Source of the DNA: Streptomyces sp. CG1
Lineage (GTDB): Bacteria > Actinomycetota > Actinomycetes > Streptomycetales > Streptomycetaceae
Assembly: GCF_041080625.1 (NCBI RefSeq)
Contig: NZ_CP163518.1
Coordinates: 186,001 to 250,000, forward strand
Length of the DNA: 64,000 nt
Reading direction: 5' to 3'
The stretch's first letter is position 1; the number at the start of each line of letters is the position of its first letter. Under the pieces are notes generated by a model. That model searched no databases. It was not told the DNA's origin and worked only from the letters and a program-made list of their open reading frames with translations. Shown here one piece after another: positions 36,590 through 45,091 of the stretch. A program made the translations under genes and the position numbers.

Positions 36590-38317
36590 TCATCCCGTGA
36601 CGGGCACGCCGATCACGGCGAGGGTGCCGTCGAGGTAGGCCGCCCGGGAAGCGCGGCGCTGGATCTTCCCGCTGGAGGTCTTCGGGATGGTGCCGGGATG
36701 GACCAGCACCACGTCCCGCACCGACAGGCCATGGGCCTCGCCGATCGCGCTGCGCACCAGGTCGATGATCTTCTCGGCCTCGCCGGCCGCCTCGGGCGCC
36801 ACCTCGGCCACCACGACGACCTGTTCGCCCTCCACGCCGCCGGCGTCCACGGAGAACGCCGCGGTGCAGCCGGGCCGCAGTGCCGGGTGGGACAACTCCG
36901 CGGACAGCTCCAGGTCCTGCGGGTAGTGGTTGCGCCCGTCGATGACGACGAGGTCCTTCAGCCGGCCGGTGACGAACAGTTCGCCGTCACGCAGGAAGCC
37001 GAGGTCGCCCGTGCACAGAAAGCGGCTCTCGCGGCCGGTCAGGGTGGCGCGGAAGGTCTCGCGGGTGGCGAGGGCGTTGCGCCAGTAGCCCTTGGCCACG
37101 CTCGCGCCGGCCACCCAGATCTCGCCGACCTCGCCCTCGGGCAGTTCCTCCTGCCGCTCGGGGTCGGCGATCACCACGGTGATCCCGGTCCCGGGCCGGC
37201 CGCAGCCCACGGCGGCCGCGTCCGCCTCGCCGGCGTGCGGGCCGGTCTCGGCGGCCTCCAGCAGGGTGGGCGGGGCGTCCACCGCACCGCCGGTGACCAT
37301 CAAGGTGGCCTCGGCCAGGCCGTAGCACGGGTAGAACGCCTCCTGGCGGAAGCCGGCCGCGCGGAAGGTCTCGGTGAACCGTCGCACCGTGGCCGCGCGC
37401 ACCGGTTCGGCGCCGTTGAAGGCGACCTTCCACGCGCTCAGGTCGAGGCTGTCCACCAGGTCGTCGGTGGCGTGCTTGAGGCAGAGCTCGTAGGCGAAGT
37501 TGGGGCCGCCGCTGGTGTGCGGCCGGTAACGGCTGATCGCGGTCAGCCAGCGATCGGGGCGCTGCAGGAAGTGCAGCGGCGAGAAGAGCGTGGCCGTGGC
37601 GCCCAGGTACAGCGTGTTCAGCACCGGGCCCATGAGGCCCATGTCGTGGTAGACGGGGAGCCAGCTGAGGATCAGCTCCCGGCCGTGCTCCGCCAGGACG
37701 TCGGGGGTGTGCCCCATCCGCTCGGTGATGATCCGCTCGTTGTCCAGCAGGTTGCCGTGGGTGACCACCACACCCCGCGGGGCGGAGGTGGAGCCGGAGG
37801 TGTACTGGAGGAAGGCCACCGAGTCGGCCGTGAGTTCGGGGGCGTGCCAGGAGCCGGCCGCGTCGTCGGGGATGTCCTCGGTGGCGACGCGGGGTACGGC
37901 GTCCAGTTCGGGCAGGTGCTCGGTCCATGTGCGGAGGGCGCCGATGACTTCGCGGCCGCCGAGGATCACCTTGGCGTCGGAATCGGCCATCAGACGCTTC
38001 ATCCGGACGAGCGCACGGTGGTTCTGCGACCGTCCCTGCGGGGGCACGCCCGGCACGGCGACCACGCCGGCGGCAAGGCAGCCCAGAAAGGCGGAGACGA
38101 ACTCCAGGCCGGGCGGATGGAGCAGCAGGGCACGCGAGCCGGCCAGGCCTCGGTCCTGGAGCCAGGCGGCGACGGCCCGGGAGCGGTGGGCCAGCCGTCC
38201 GTAGGAGATCTCCTGGATGTCGCCGTCGCAGTCACCGGTGAGGAGATACCGGTAGGCCGTACGGTCGGGCTGTTGCTGGGCATGCGCGGTCAGTAATTCG
38301 ACCAGGGAACGAGCCAT
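36590..38317 (-). CDS. fatty acyl-AMP ligase (FAAL)
   Basis: This 575-residue acyl-adenylating enzyme carries the core motif YTSGSTSAPRGVVVTHGNL (172-190), WLPVYHDMGLMG, YGLAEATLM (332-340), FLCTGDLGFL and the C-terminal lysine in KTSSGKIQR. The DLVVIDGRNHYPQDLE segment and the overall pattern are those of FAALs that activate fatty acids as adenylates and pass them to an ACP rather than CoA. It is the first gene of the operon, 169 bases upstream of the PKS, whose N-terminal ACP is the likely acceptor. The FAAL-specific insertion that blocks CoA use cannot be proved without alignment. Upstream lies a possible operator at 38491. Confidence 0.92.
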   Translation of the reverse strand: MARSLVELLTAHAQQQPDRTAYRYLLTGDCDGDIQEISYGRLAHRSRAVAAWLQDRGLAGSRALLLHPPGLEFVSAFLGCLAAGVVAVPGVPPQGRSQNHRALVRMKRLMADSDAKVILGGREVIGALRTWTEHLPELDAVPRVATEDIPDDAAGSWHAPELTADSVAFLQYTSGSTSAPRGVVVTHGNLLDNERIITERMGHTPDVLAEHGRELILSWLPVYHDMGLMGPVLNTLYLGATATLFSPLHFLQRPDRWLTAISRYRPHTSGGPNFAYELCLKHATDDLVDSLDLSAWKVAFNGAEPVRAATVRRFTETFRAAGFRQEAFYPCYGLAEATLMVTGGAVDAPPTLLEAAETGPHAGEADAAAVGCGRPGTGITVVIADPERQEELPEGEVGEIWVAGASVAKGYWRNALATRETFRATLTGRESRFLCTGDLGFLRDGELFVTGRLKDLVVIDGRNHYPQDLELSAELSHPALRPGCTAAFSVDAGGVEGEQVVVVAEVAPEAAGEAEKIIDLVRSAIGEAHGLSVRDVVLVHPGTIPKTSSGKIQRRASRAAYLDGTLAVIGVPVTG

Positions 38318-38490
38318 GTGACGAGTCCCACCTGTCCGGGTCAGCGGGTGAGGGAACTGGAGTTCGACGGCCGCGTGAAGCGCACGCGCAGAAGCCGTTG
38401 ACCCGGCCCCCTTGCCAGGTCATCCGTCTCGCCACTCCCCCCGGCGGCGAAATGGCCACAGGTCTCCCCGTGTCCCCCCACTCAGCTTGC

Positions 38491-38505
38491 TACCAATGAG
38501 TAACA
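38491..38505. promoter_or_regulatory. possible operator upstream of FAAL operon
   Basis: TACCAATGAGTAACA lies 174 bases upstream of the FAAL start. It matches the site upstream of the lipase gene (TACCAACAGGTAACA at 42564) at 12 of 15 positions, in the same orientation relative to the genes. TetR-type regulators often bind such sites, but no regulator gene is adjacent. Confidence 0.45.
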
Positions 38506-38629
38506 CCATAACAAGTCCCGCCGGTTGACGGGTCTAACGCATGTAAACGCCATGTGTCCAAAAGGAGTTGGCCGTCCGCCGGCTCCGCTGGGCCTGCTCG
38601 CCCGTCCACGCACCCGACGCCCGCTCACA

Positions 38630-38800
38630 ACCGGAGCCGGCCGAGCACGTCCGCCGTGCCGTGGGCCGGCTACAAGACGCTCTGCACCGTGGCGTGGACC
38701 ACGCCGCACTTGCGCATCACGGCCCGAGGGCCGGCCCGGCACGGAAGTCCCGACGGATCGCTCCGCACAGCTCGACCTTGGACTTCGGCCGCATCGACAC
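38630..38800 (-). pseudogene. IS21 IstA N-terminal remnant
   Basis: The minus strand reads SKVELCGAIRRDFRAG, then in the next frame RAVMRKCGVVHATVQSVL. That is the start of IstA-type transposases (SKVELYxxIRRDxRAGxSxRALxRKxGVxxRTV). Only about 50 residues remain, split by a frameshift. Confidence 0.5.
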
Positions 38801-39010
38801 CACCTCGCAGCGAGGGGATGCCGCACCGGAGGGGTTGATGATGCGTGGGCCGCCGCACCGATCCGGTCATCGGGCCGCGCCGGTTCGGCCGACCGGACAC
38901 CGAGCCGGGCACCGCACCCTCCCCTGACCGGTCCGAGTGTGTGTGGATGTTGCGCCGCCAGTCGTTCACGAAGTGCCGATGACCGAGTTCGCCGGAGTGG
39001 ACGAACATCG

Positions 39011-40314
39011 CTTCCTAATCCTGTTGTCAAGCTGCCGTAGTCACCGGCGGTGTCACTTCGTAGCACCGCCGGTCACGGATCAGAGCCCAGATGACGTTGA
39101 CGCGTCGGCGGGCGAGGGCGAGCACGGCCTGGACGTGCTTCTTGCCCTCGGCGCGTTTGCGGTCATAAAACTTCCGTGAGTTCGGGTCGTAGCGGACGCT
39201 GACCAGTGCGGAGGTGTAGAAGACGCGCTGGAGTCTTCGGTGGTAGGCGATTGGCCGGTGGAGGTTGCCGCTGACCTTGCCGGAGTCACGAGGAGCTGGA
39301 GCGACGCCGGCGAAGGCCGCCAAGGCATCTGGGGAATCGAAATCGTCCAGGCTGCCGCCGACAGCGGCGATGAACTCGGCACCGAGAACGGTGCCGATGC
39401 CCGGGACGCTCAGGACGATGTCGGCGAGCTCGTGTTCGCGAAACCGGCCCTCGATGAGCCTGTCCATCCCGGAGATCTGCTCGTTGAGGGCCATCACCTC
39501 CTCGGCCAGGGTGTGGACCAGCTTCGCGATGGTCTTCTCCCCGGGGACGGCGGTGTGCTGCCGCTCGGCGGCCTCGACTGCGGTTTCGGCCAGGGCTCTG
39601 GCGCATCAGACCTTGCGGTTGGTCAGCCACTTCGTCAGCCGCGCGACCCCGGCCCGGCGGATCGCGTCCGGTGTCTGGTATCCCGTCAGCAGCCTGAGCG
39701 GACCGGTGTTGGTCACGTCCAGGGCCTTTTCCAGGGCCGGGAACATGCTCAGCAGGGTGCCGCGCAGGCGGTTGACGACGCGGGTGCGGTCCTCGACGAG
39801 GTCGGCCCGGCGTCCGGTCAGCAGCTTCAACTCGATGGCGGCTTCGTCGCCGGGTTGGATGGGCCGCAGGTCGCGACGCATCCCGGCCTGGTCGGCGATG
39901 ACGTAGGCGTCGCGGGCGTCGGTCTTGCCCTCGCCGCGGTAGCCGTCGGAGGCCCGGTTGACCAGGCGGCCAGGCATGTAGAGGACCTCCTGGCCGTGGT
40001 TGACCAGCAGAGCCAACAACAGTGCGGGTTCCCCGCCGGTCATGTCGATGGCCCAGGTGACCTGGCGGCCGTCGGCCAAGTCGAGGGCGTCGCCGATCAG
40101 CTTCAACAGCTCGGGCTCGTCGTTGGCCACCCGCCGCGACAGCAGCGTCTTGCCGTCTGCGTCCAGGGCGAGGGCGTGATGGTGGCCCTTGCCGCTGTCG
40201 ATCCCCGCCCATATCCGGCTCATCGCGCTCCTGACGTGCGTGTTCATTCTGTATGTGCCACGGACGACCTCGCCGGCATTGCTCTACACAGCGACTTGTT
40301 CGCACTTCCTAATC
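39011..40314 (-). mobile_element. IS110-family element bounded by 10-bp direct repeats
   Basis: CTTCCTAATC occurs at 39011-39020 and again at 40305-40314, enclosing one IS110 transposase gene. IS110 elements lack inverted repeats and recombine site-specifically, so the repeats may be the duplicated core or target. The exact ends are not certain; the non-coding segment upstream of the gene is short (about 80 bases inside the repeat), while IS110 relatives encode a guide RNA in such a segment. Confidence 0.6.
39027..40223 (-). pseudogene. IS110 transposase with one in-frame TGA
   Basis: Start is the ATG at 40223 after AGGAG. The DEDD domain is intact (WAGIDSGKGHHHALALDADG, WAIDMTGGEPALLLALLVNH, KTDARDAYVIADQAG), as is the C-terminal transposase_20 domain (VLSVPGIGTVLGAEFIAAVG, DALAAFAGVAPAPRDSGKVS, FYTSALVSVRYDPNSRKFYD). 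A single TGA at 39606-39608, after LTKWLTNRKV, interrupts an otherwise continuous frame (CARALAETAVEAAERQHTAV follows). One nonsense mutation is the only visible defect, so decay is recent. Suppression or a sequencing error is possible. Confidence 0.85.
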
Positions 40315-40589
40315 GGCGGCCGAGTCGTCGTGGGGTGCCGGGCGGCGAAGCGATGCAAGCCACGAGGCGGCAGCCAACTGATAGCCACACCCAGCACCCC
40401 TGGGCGACCCAACCCTACGAATGGCTCGATCAACCCGATCAAGAAGGTAGAGCCAACTGATCCTTGATCAGGGGTCGAATTTGAGCCGTCGGTCTTCCGC
40501 CCGAGAGACGACGTGGCATCTCGCTAGCCGGTACGTGCTGGTGTGACCGTGGCCGTGGCCATGCAGGCTGCCGTAATCCTGGTCACCAC
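40315..40589. other. gap without a recognised gene
   Basis: No coding signal could be supported here. A small perfect inverted repeat (CTGATCCTTGATCAG) lies near 40458-40472; it is too short to call a terminator with confidence. Confidence 0.3.
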
Positions 40590-41080
40590 GGCCACGGAGC
40601 CGGCCGTCGTGCGCATGGCCGCCACGATCGTGATGTATGCCGTGGAGACCGACGGGCTTCCCGTCCGCGGTCAGGACGGCCCGGGCAGGGTGGGCCCGAG
40701 CCGTCCTGCGAAGTGGCCCAGTCGCGGAGCCGTCGGCGGCGAGGAGAGCGCCTCCGGCGAGTGCCGCAGGGCATCAAGCCCACTTCCCGCATGAGCTGGC
40801 GTAAAGTTCCAGGCTGGCGGCGACGTCCCAACGCGCGAGGTGCGGGGGGGATGCGCCGGTATCCGTAGGTGCTGTCGGAGTCGTCGAACACCTTCTTGGT
40901 GGGCTGTTTCGGCTTCTCGCGCCGCTGAGCCGTCGCGGAATGGGGACGGCACCGCCAGTCGTAGTTGCCGGAGTTGGATACGCCGAGCCATTCACACATG
41001 AACTCGACGGGAAACGCGCACTCCGTCGTGTCGAGCCGACCGACGCGGACGTACGCCGACGCTGATTGCGTACGTGCCGC
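40590..41080 (-). pseudogene. IS3-family orfB remnant
   Basis: The minus strand reads FPVEFMCEWLGVSNSGNYDW, CRPHSATAQRREKPKQPTKK and VFDDSDSTYGYRRI, the start of an IS3 orfB (HTH_21 region). In the next frame it continues LRQLMREVGLMPC. The integrase core with the DDE residues is reduced to unreadable pieces. Confidence 0.75.
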
Positions 41081-41163
41081 ACCCCGGCAACAGACCTTCT
41101 CCACCTTCAGGCGGGTGCCTCATGCGGGATTCGGGTGCGCCAGGGCCTCCGGGGTGCCAGGTG

Positions 41164-42513
41164 TCAGGACGTGGACGTCGGTTTCTGCGGCGCCAGGGAG
41201 TTGCCCGCGGGTATGTGGCCGCAGTCGGACGGGGCCGGCCTGCCCGCAAACCGGTCACTCAGCCAGCCCATTGCGCCGGGCGCCCAGGCCACGGCTGTGG
41301 GGACGTGGCTGAGCAGGTTGTACTGCTGGTACTTGATCGACTCGTTGCCGGTGGAGCAGTACTGCCGGGCGAGCGCGCGGACGTCTCCGGCGACCATGAC
41401 TCCGTCGCCGGATCCGATGCCCGCAGGGTTGCTGAAGGTTCCCTCCATGACGCCCTCGCCGCCCTGGGCGATGAACCCGGGCACGGTCGGGGTAGCGGCC
41501 GACCCGAGGTTCATCTTGTTCACCGCCTCGACGAAGGGGAGCACCGAGTTCGGGTCGGCGTACTGCGGCTTCATCATCTTCTTCCACGTCAGCCCGGGGT
41601 AGTGGCCCAGTGCGTCGAGGAGCGAACCGTGCTCCTCCAGCTTGTTGTACACCTCGAGGCCATAGCTGCTCAGGTACGGCTTGAGGTCGATGCCGTACGC
41701 CCGGTCGGTCCCGATGATGGCCATGGGGATGACGCCGGACCACAGGAGGGAGCCGTCGACGTACGTGAGATTGTGCGCCGGGTCGACGAGCAGGCCGCCT
41801 TCGGCGAAGCCCACCAGCCGCTCGTTCACATCGGGCGCGTAGCTCGGCGCGAGCGCGGCCGCCCAACCGGTCGCGATGGAACCGCCTGAGTAGCCGAGCA
41901 GGCCGACCCGGGTGTCGGCATTCATGCCGGTGTCCGCGGACGACCGGGTCGCGGCCCGGATCGAGTCCAGCGTGTTGACCGCGTACTCCGGCCCGGCCGC
42001 GAAGTCGGCACTCTGCCCCTCGGTGTCGGGGATGACGACGTTGTAGCCCTGCAACAGCAGAGGCACCAGGAAGAGGTTCTCGGAGTCGGCCATGACACCG
42101 CCCAGACTGACGTCACCGGCGATGGCTCGGGACGGCCCGTCCGCAGGGCTGAGGGAGTCGTAGTACGACTGGTAGGACACGGCCATGCTGCTTTCGCCGC
42201 GCAGACTGCGTACCACCGTAGTCACGTTGGCAGCGGGTCGGCCCTGTGCGTCGGCCGTCCGGTACAGCAGTTGGACCGCCTTCACCGGAGTGGGAATGCC
42301 CACGATGTGGTACGTCAGCGTCCGCTTCTTCAGCACGGTGCCGGGCTCGTACGAGGACAGTGGCTCGCCGCCGTCGTAGGTGTAGAACGGGTCCTTCGCC
42401 ACAACCTCCGACGGCGCCGAAGGGGCGGCCACGGCCGCGGCCGCCGGAGTGGCGGTAACGGCCAGCGCGGCGACCACTGCGGTCGCCAGGTACCGAACGG
42501 TGCTCTCTCTCAT
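41164..42513 (-). CDS. secreted lipase (LIP family)
   Basis: The ATG at 42513 follows GGGGGAG and gives 449 residues; the longer open frame has no basis. Residues 1-30 are a Sec signal (MRESTVRYLATAVVAALAVT, then Ala-rich). The mature part is a secretory lipase of the LIP family: FYTYDGGEPLSSYEPGTVLK near the N-terminus, GYNVVIPDTEGQSADFAAG, and nucleophile GYSGGSIATGWAAAL (Ser209). DPAHNLTYVDGSLLWSG follows, and the C-terminal segment carries YNLLSHVPTAVAWAPGAMGW. It would hydrolyse extracellular triacylglycerols or esters. It is divergent from a haloalkane-dehalogenase-like gene, with a perfect inverted repeat between them. Confidence 0.9.
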   Translation of the reverse strand: MRESTVRYLATAVVAALAVTATPAAAAVAAPSAPSEVVAKDPFYTYDGGEPLSSYEPGTVLKKRTLTYHIVGIPTPVKAVQLLYRTADAQGRPAANVTTVVRSLRGESSMAVSYQSYYDSLSPADGPSRAIAGDVSLGGVMADSENLFLVPLLLQGYNVVIPDTEGQSADFAAGPEYAVNTLDSIRAATRSSADTGMNADTRVGLLGYSGGSIATGWAAALAPSYAPDVNERLVGFAEGGLLVDPAHNLTYVDGSLLWSGVIPMAIIGTDRAYGIDLKPYLSSYGLEVYNKLEEHGSLLDALGHYPGLTWKKMMKPQYADPNSVLPFVEAVNKMNLGSAATPTVPGFIAQGGEGVMEGTFSNPAGIGSGDGVMVAGDVRALARQYCSTGNESIKYQQYNLLSHVPTAVAWAPGAMGWLSDRFAGRPAPSDCGHIPAGNSLAPQKPTSTS

Positions 42514-42561
42514 GACTCCCCCGGGATCGTGAAACAGGCCACGCAGTTGATGCCGATTCAA

Positions 42562-42577
42562 GTTACCAACAGGTAAC
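42562..42577. promoter_or_regulatory. perfect inverted repeat between lipase and dehalogenase genes
   Basis: GTTACC and GGTAAC are perfect inverted arms around AACA, 49 bases upstream of the lipase start. A TATAGA-like element follows at about 42585 on the plus strand. It fits a repressor operator for one or both divergent genes and shares a motif with the region upstream of the FAAL operon. Confidence 0.6.
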
Positions 42578-42783
42578 ACCCCTGTATAGAGCCACGCGAA
42601 AAGAGTCCCGGTGCTCGGCGCTCACCTTTGCCGCACCGACCGTGTCCGTCGCAAGAGGAGCGCCGAGTGGGCGGTGCCGTCGCGTTGCTGTCTGCGGGTG
42701 CCGAACCTTGTACGGATCCGTCCAAAGGTGGAGGCTGCTGCACGCTCGGGTGCAGCATATGTAGTCTGGCATCGGGGGGATCA

Positions 42784-43644
42784 ATGCTGATCGACTTCGT
42801 TCCCGACGGGGGTCTGTACCCTTTCGAGTCGCGCTGGTTCGACTCGTCCGTCGGCCGGGTTCACTACATCGACGAGGGGGCCGGGCCGACGCTCCTGTTC
42901 TGTCATGGCGCTCCGACTTGGAGCTTCCTATACCGTCACATCGTGAAGGACCTGCGCGACCGGTACCGGTGTATCGCCGTCGACTATCTGGGTTTCGGAT
43001 TGTCCGAACGTCCTGCGGGTTTCGGCTACACGATCGCCGAGCACACCGCGGTCCTCGGTGAGTTGATCGATCACCTGCAGCTCAACGGCTTCGTTCTGAT
43101 GGGACAGGATTGGGGCGGACCCATCGGTCTGGGCGCGGTCACCGCGCGCGCGGATCGGGTGAGGGGGATCGTGCTGGGCAACACCTTGTTCTGGCCGACC
43201 GAAGCGATGGCCAATCGGGCGTTCAGCACGATCATGAGCAGCCGTCCGATGCAGCGGCGGATTCTCGAAGAGAATTTCCTCATCGAGCGCGTCCTGCTCG
43301 CAGAGCTGGGGCGAAGGCTCACCGCGGCCGAAGCCGACCACTATCGCGCGGTGCAGCCCACCGCGGAAGCCCGGCGCGGACTCGCCATGATGCCCAAAGA
43401 AATTCGTGACGCGCGCCCCCTGCTGGACCAACTCGCCCGAGACGTGCCCGTCCTGCTCGGCGACAAGCCGACCCTGCTGGTGTGGGGAATGCGGGACATG
43501 GTCTTCCGCCCGAACACCTGTATCCCGCGAATTCGCCACGCCTTCACCGATCTCGACGTAGTCGAGCTGCCACACGCGCGGCACTTCATTCAGGAACACG
43601 CACCGGACGCTATCGCGGCGGCGATCGCGAAGCGGTTCCCGTGA
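42784..43644 (+). CDS. haloalkane dehalogenase-like alpha/beta hydrolase
   Basis: The ATG at 42784 follows GGGGGA closely and gives 286 residues, the usual size. HGAPTWSFLYRH (41-52) is the oxyanion/halide-binding segment. The nucleophile elbow is MGQDWGGPIG with Asp109-Trp110, the aspartate nucleophile of haloalkane dehalogenases and related epoxide hydrolases. LLVWGMRDMVF holds the acid and PHARHFIQEHAPDAI the histidine (about 267). Asp in the elbow plus the adjacent Trp favours dehalogenase over esterase. True halide specificity needs the second halide-binding residue, which I cannot assign with certainty. It probably shares the control region with the divergent lipase. Confidence 0.85.
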   Translation: MLIDFVPDGGLYPFESRWFDSSVGRVHYIDEGAGPTLLFCHGAPTWSFLYRHIVKDLRDRYRCIAVDYLGFGLSERPAGFGYTIAEHTAVLGELIDHLQLNGFVLMGQDWGGPIGLGAVTARADRVRGIVLGNTLFWPTEAMANRAFSTIMSSRPMQRRILEENFLIERVLLAELGRRLTAAEADHYRAVQPTAEARRGLAMMPKEIRDARPLLDQLARDVPVLLGDKPTLLVWGMRDMVFRPNTCIPRIRHAFTDLDVVELPHARHFIQEHAPDAIAAAIAKRFP

Positions 43645-43761
43645 GTTCGATGGACGAACGCCACACTGATGTGGTGAAGCGCCCGTCGACCCCTCCCTCC
43701 CCATAGGCGCCCTCGATGCCGGGCCGGCAGTAGAAGCTCTCCATGCCGAATTCTCTAAAAC

Positions 43762-43998
43762 CTACTGCCGAGCCGTACTCGTGGCCACGATGTCGATGGC
43801 GACTCGAAGTGGTGTCTCCGCATTCCCAAGCAGCGCCCGGGTGATTGCGATCGCCTGGACGATGCTCACGGCGCGCTCGGCCAGGAAGGTCTGGACAGCC
43901 TCCATCCCGTCACTCTCAAGGACTGGTCGGGACTGCTCGACCAGCGCGGCCCAGCGTGCCGCCTCCTCAGGGCGTAGTCCGATGACGTGATCGAACAT
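43762..43998 (-). CDS. small conserved-looking hypothetical protein
   Basis: The 78-residue protein starts at an ATG behind a strong GGGAGGAAGAGG. It is all-helical by eye (MFDHVIGLRPEEAARWAALV, MEAVQTFLAERAVSIVQAIA, TRALLGNAETPLRVAIDIVA) and cytoplasmic. I do not recognise a family. The pattern of a start-of-helix ALLGNAETPLRVAIDIV resembles small proteins that accompany DNA-processing or regulatory loci, but no function can be given. Confidence 0.6.
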   Translation of the reverse strand: MFDHVIGLRPEEAARWAALVEQSRPVLESDGMEAVQTFLAERAVSIVQAIAITRALLGNAETPLRVAIDIVATSTARQ

Positions 43999-44034
43999 GG
44001 CCTCTTCCTCCCGTGCTGAGCCGATGGGATGTAC

Positions 44035-44202
44035 TCACGTCTCGTCAAGGCTGATCGCTGCAGTCAGGATTTGCACGGCGTCATCGTATTGACGGCGGTT
44101 GAACTGAAACAGGCCGAACCCGGAGTAGTCGCGTGTCGTGCGGTGGGTCTGTTCGAAGGAGTCCCAAGTCACGTGGCCAGGTGTCACGGTGATACTGGCC
44201 AT
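44035..44202 (-). CDS. short hypothetical ORF
   Basis: MASITVTPGHVTWDSFEQTH is followed by RDYSGFGLFQFNRRQYDDAV and an amphipathic end. Base composition here is lower in GC than in neighbours. It could be a short real gene or the C-terminal remnant of a longer one. No family was recognised. Confidence 0.3.
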   Translation of the reverse strand: MASITVTPGHVTWDSFEQTHRTTRDYSGFGLFQFNRRQYDDAVQILTAAISLDET

Positions 44203-44345
44203 CAGCGGCCAGCACTCCCACTCGCCGCAACTTCGAGCACGCCACGATGAGCATGGCGTCGGCAGTCCAAGCGGATCTCCTGGCTGGTCATATTCTAATT
44301 GTCGCAGCTCACCCCTGCACTGCTCCTTCTGACCATGGTGGGGAG

Positions 44346-44660
44346 TCAAGGCCGGGATGGCGGCTCCGCAAAGGCTGGTTGCGGGGTGGGGATACCGAGG
44401 TCGACGGTGGTCCGATTGCCGCGGCGGCGGTCAATCTGGGCCAGCTTGTCCTCGGCGCCGACGAGGCTGACGTGCAGTCCTTCAACGTCGCCGAGCCAGC
44501 CTTCGCGTTCGGATTCGGCTTCGGCCTCGGCTTCGGCCTCGGCTTCGGCCTCGGCTTCGGCCTCGGCGACGCGGTGATCAGTTTGTCGCGGATCTCGACC
44601 AGTCGGTCGCACTGTGCGGGGTCGGGCCAGAGCATCGGACAGCGAACGCAGGCATCCGCT
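44346..44660 (-). pseudogene. integrase/recombinase C-terminal remnant with repeat expansion
   Basis: The minus strand reads RCPMLWPDPAQCDRLVEIRD, then after a frameshift VAEAEAEAEAE..., then EREGWLGDVEGLHVSLVGAE and DKLAQIDRR, ending TVDLGIPTPQP. Streptomycete site-specific integrases often end with a segment like RLxEIRDNLxARIxEAExEGWLGEVEGLxVSLAGAExKL. The Ala-Glu run is an expansion of a 12-bp repeat. Confidence 0.5.
44520..44567. repeat. four perfect 12-bp tandem repeats
   Basis: TTCGGCCTCGGC is repeated four times without change; a variant unit (TTCGGATTCGGC) precedes it at 44508. On the minus strand it encodes the Ala-Glu run inside the recombinase remnant. Confidence 0.95.
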
Positions 44661-44665
44661 GCCCG

Positions 44666-44815
44666 ATGCTCCGCATCGGCCCCAAGATGATCGTCGGCCT
44701 GGAAGAGATCGAGCCGGACCTGATCCTTCGGCGCAAGCACGCTGAAGCCGACGGCTGGCTCGGCGAGATCGAGGGCATCGACCTCACCCTGACCTTCCTG
44801 CGCACCAAGCGTGCC
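44666..44815 (+). pseudogene. second recombinase C-terminal remnant, opposite strand
   Basis: The plus strand reads MLRIGPKMIVGLEEIEPDLI, RRKHAEADGWLGEIEGIDLT and LTFLRTKRA. It is the same kind of C-terminal segment (EAxGWLGEIEGIDLTL) as the minus-strand remnant next to it, but a different subtype. The two meet head to head near a shared RCPML-coding stretch. After 44815 the similarity ends. Confidence 0.5.
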
Positions 44816-44895
44816 ATTGCCACCAAGGCGCACCAGATTCAGCAGCGAGAGCCGATCCGCCTCTGCCGACCAGCCGTCGGCTCCTGGAACGGATC

Positions 44896-45081
44896 ATGAC
44901 ACCAGCACCAGCGGGACCTACACCGACGTCAATCCGAAGACGCGCCGCCCCAACCGGCCAGTACCGGCGCGATCGGGGGGCGGTTGTGCATCTGCTGGCC
45001 ACCGCCCTCGAGGAGGGCCGGGACCTGTCCTCGATGAGCGGCATCCTGGCCGGCACCGCCTACCGTCTGCTGCGGGCCTGA
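44896..45081 (+). pseudogene. possible C-terminal fragment of unknown protein
   Basis: An open frame ends in RGAVVHLLATALEEGRDLSS and MSGILAGTAYRLLRA, which reads like a genuine helical C-terminus. No start with a ribosome binding site precedes it and I do not recognise the family. Confidence 0.25.
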
Positions 45082-45091
45082 CGGCTCGGCC

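Noticed and set aside
36590..38317. Calling the first operon gene a standard acyl-CoA synthetase
   Set aside because: The FAAL-type pattern and the ACP at the start of the next protein favour transfer to ACP, though alignment would be needed to prove it.
41164..43644. Including the lipase and dehalogenase in the PKS operon
   Set aside because: They are separated by IS110 and IS3 remnants and have their own divergent promoter region; only a shared motif links them.
44505..44570. CRISPR-like short repeats
   Set aside because: The 12-bp units are directly adjacent without spacers, so this is a coding microsatellite.
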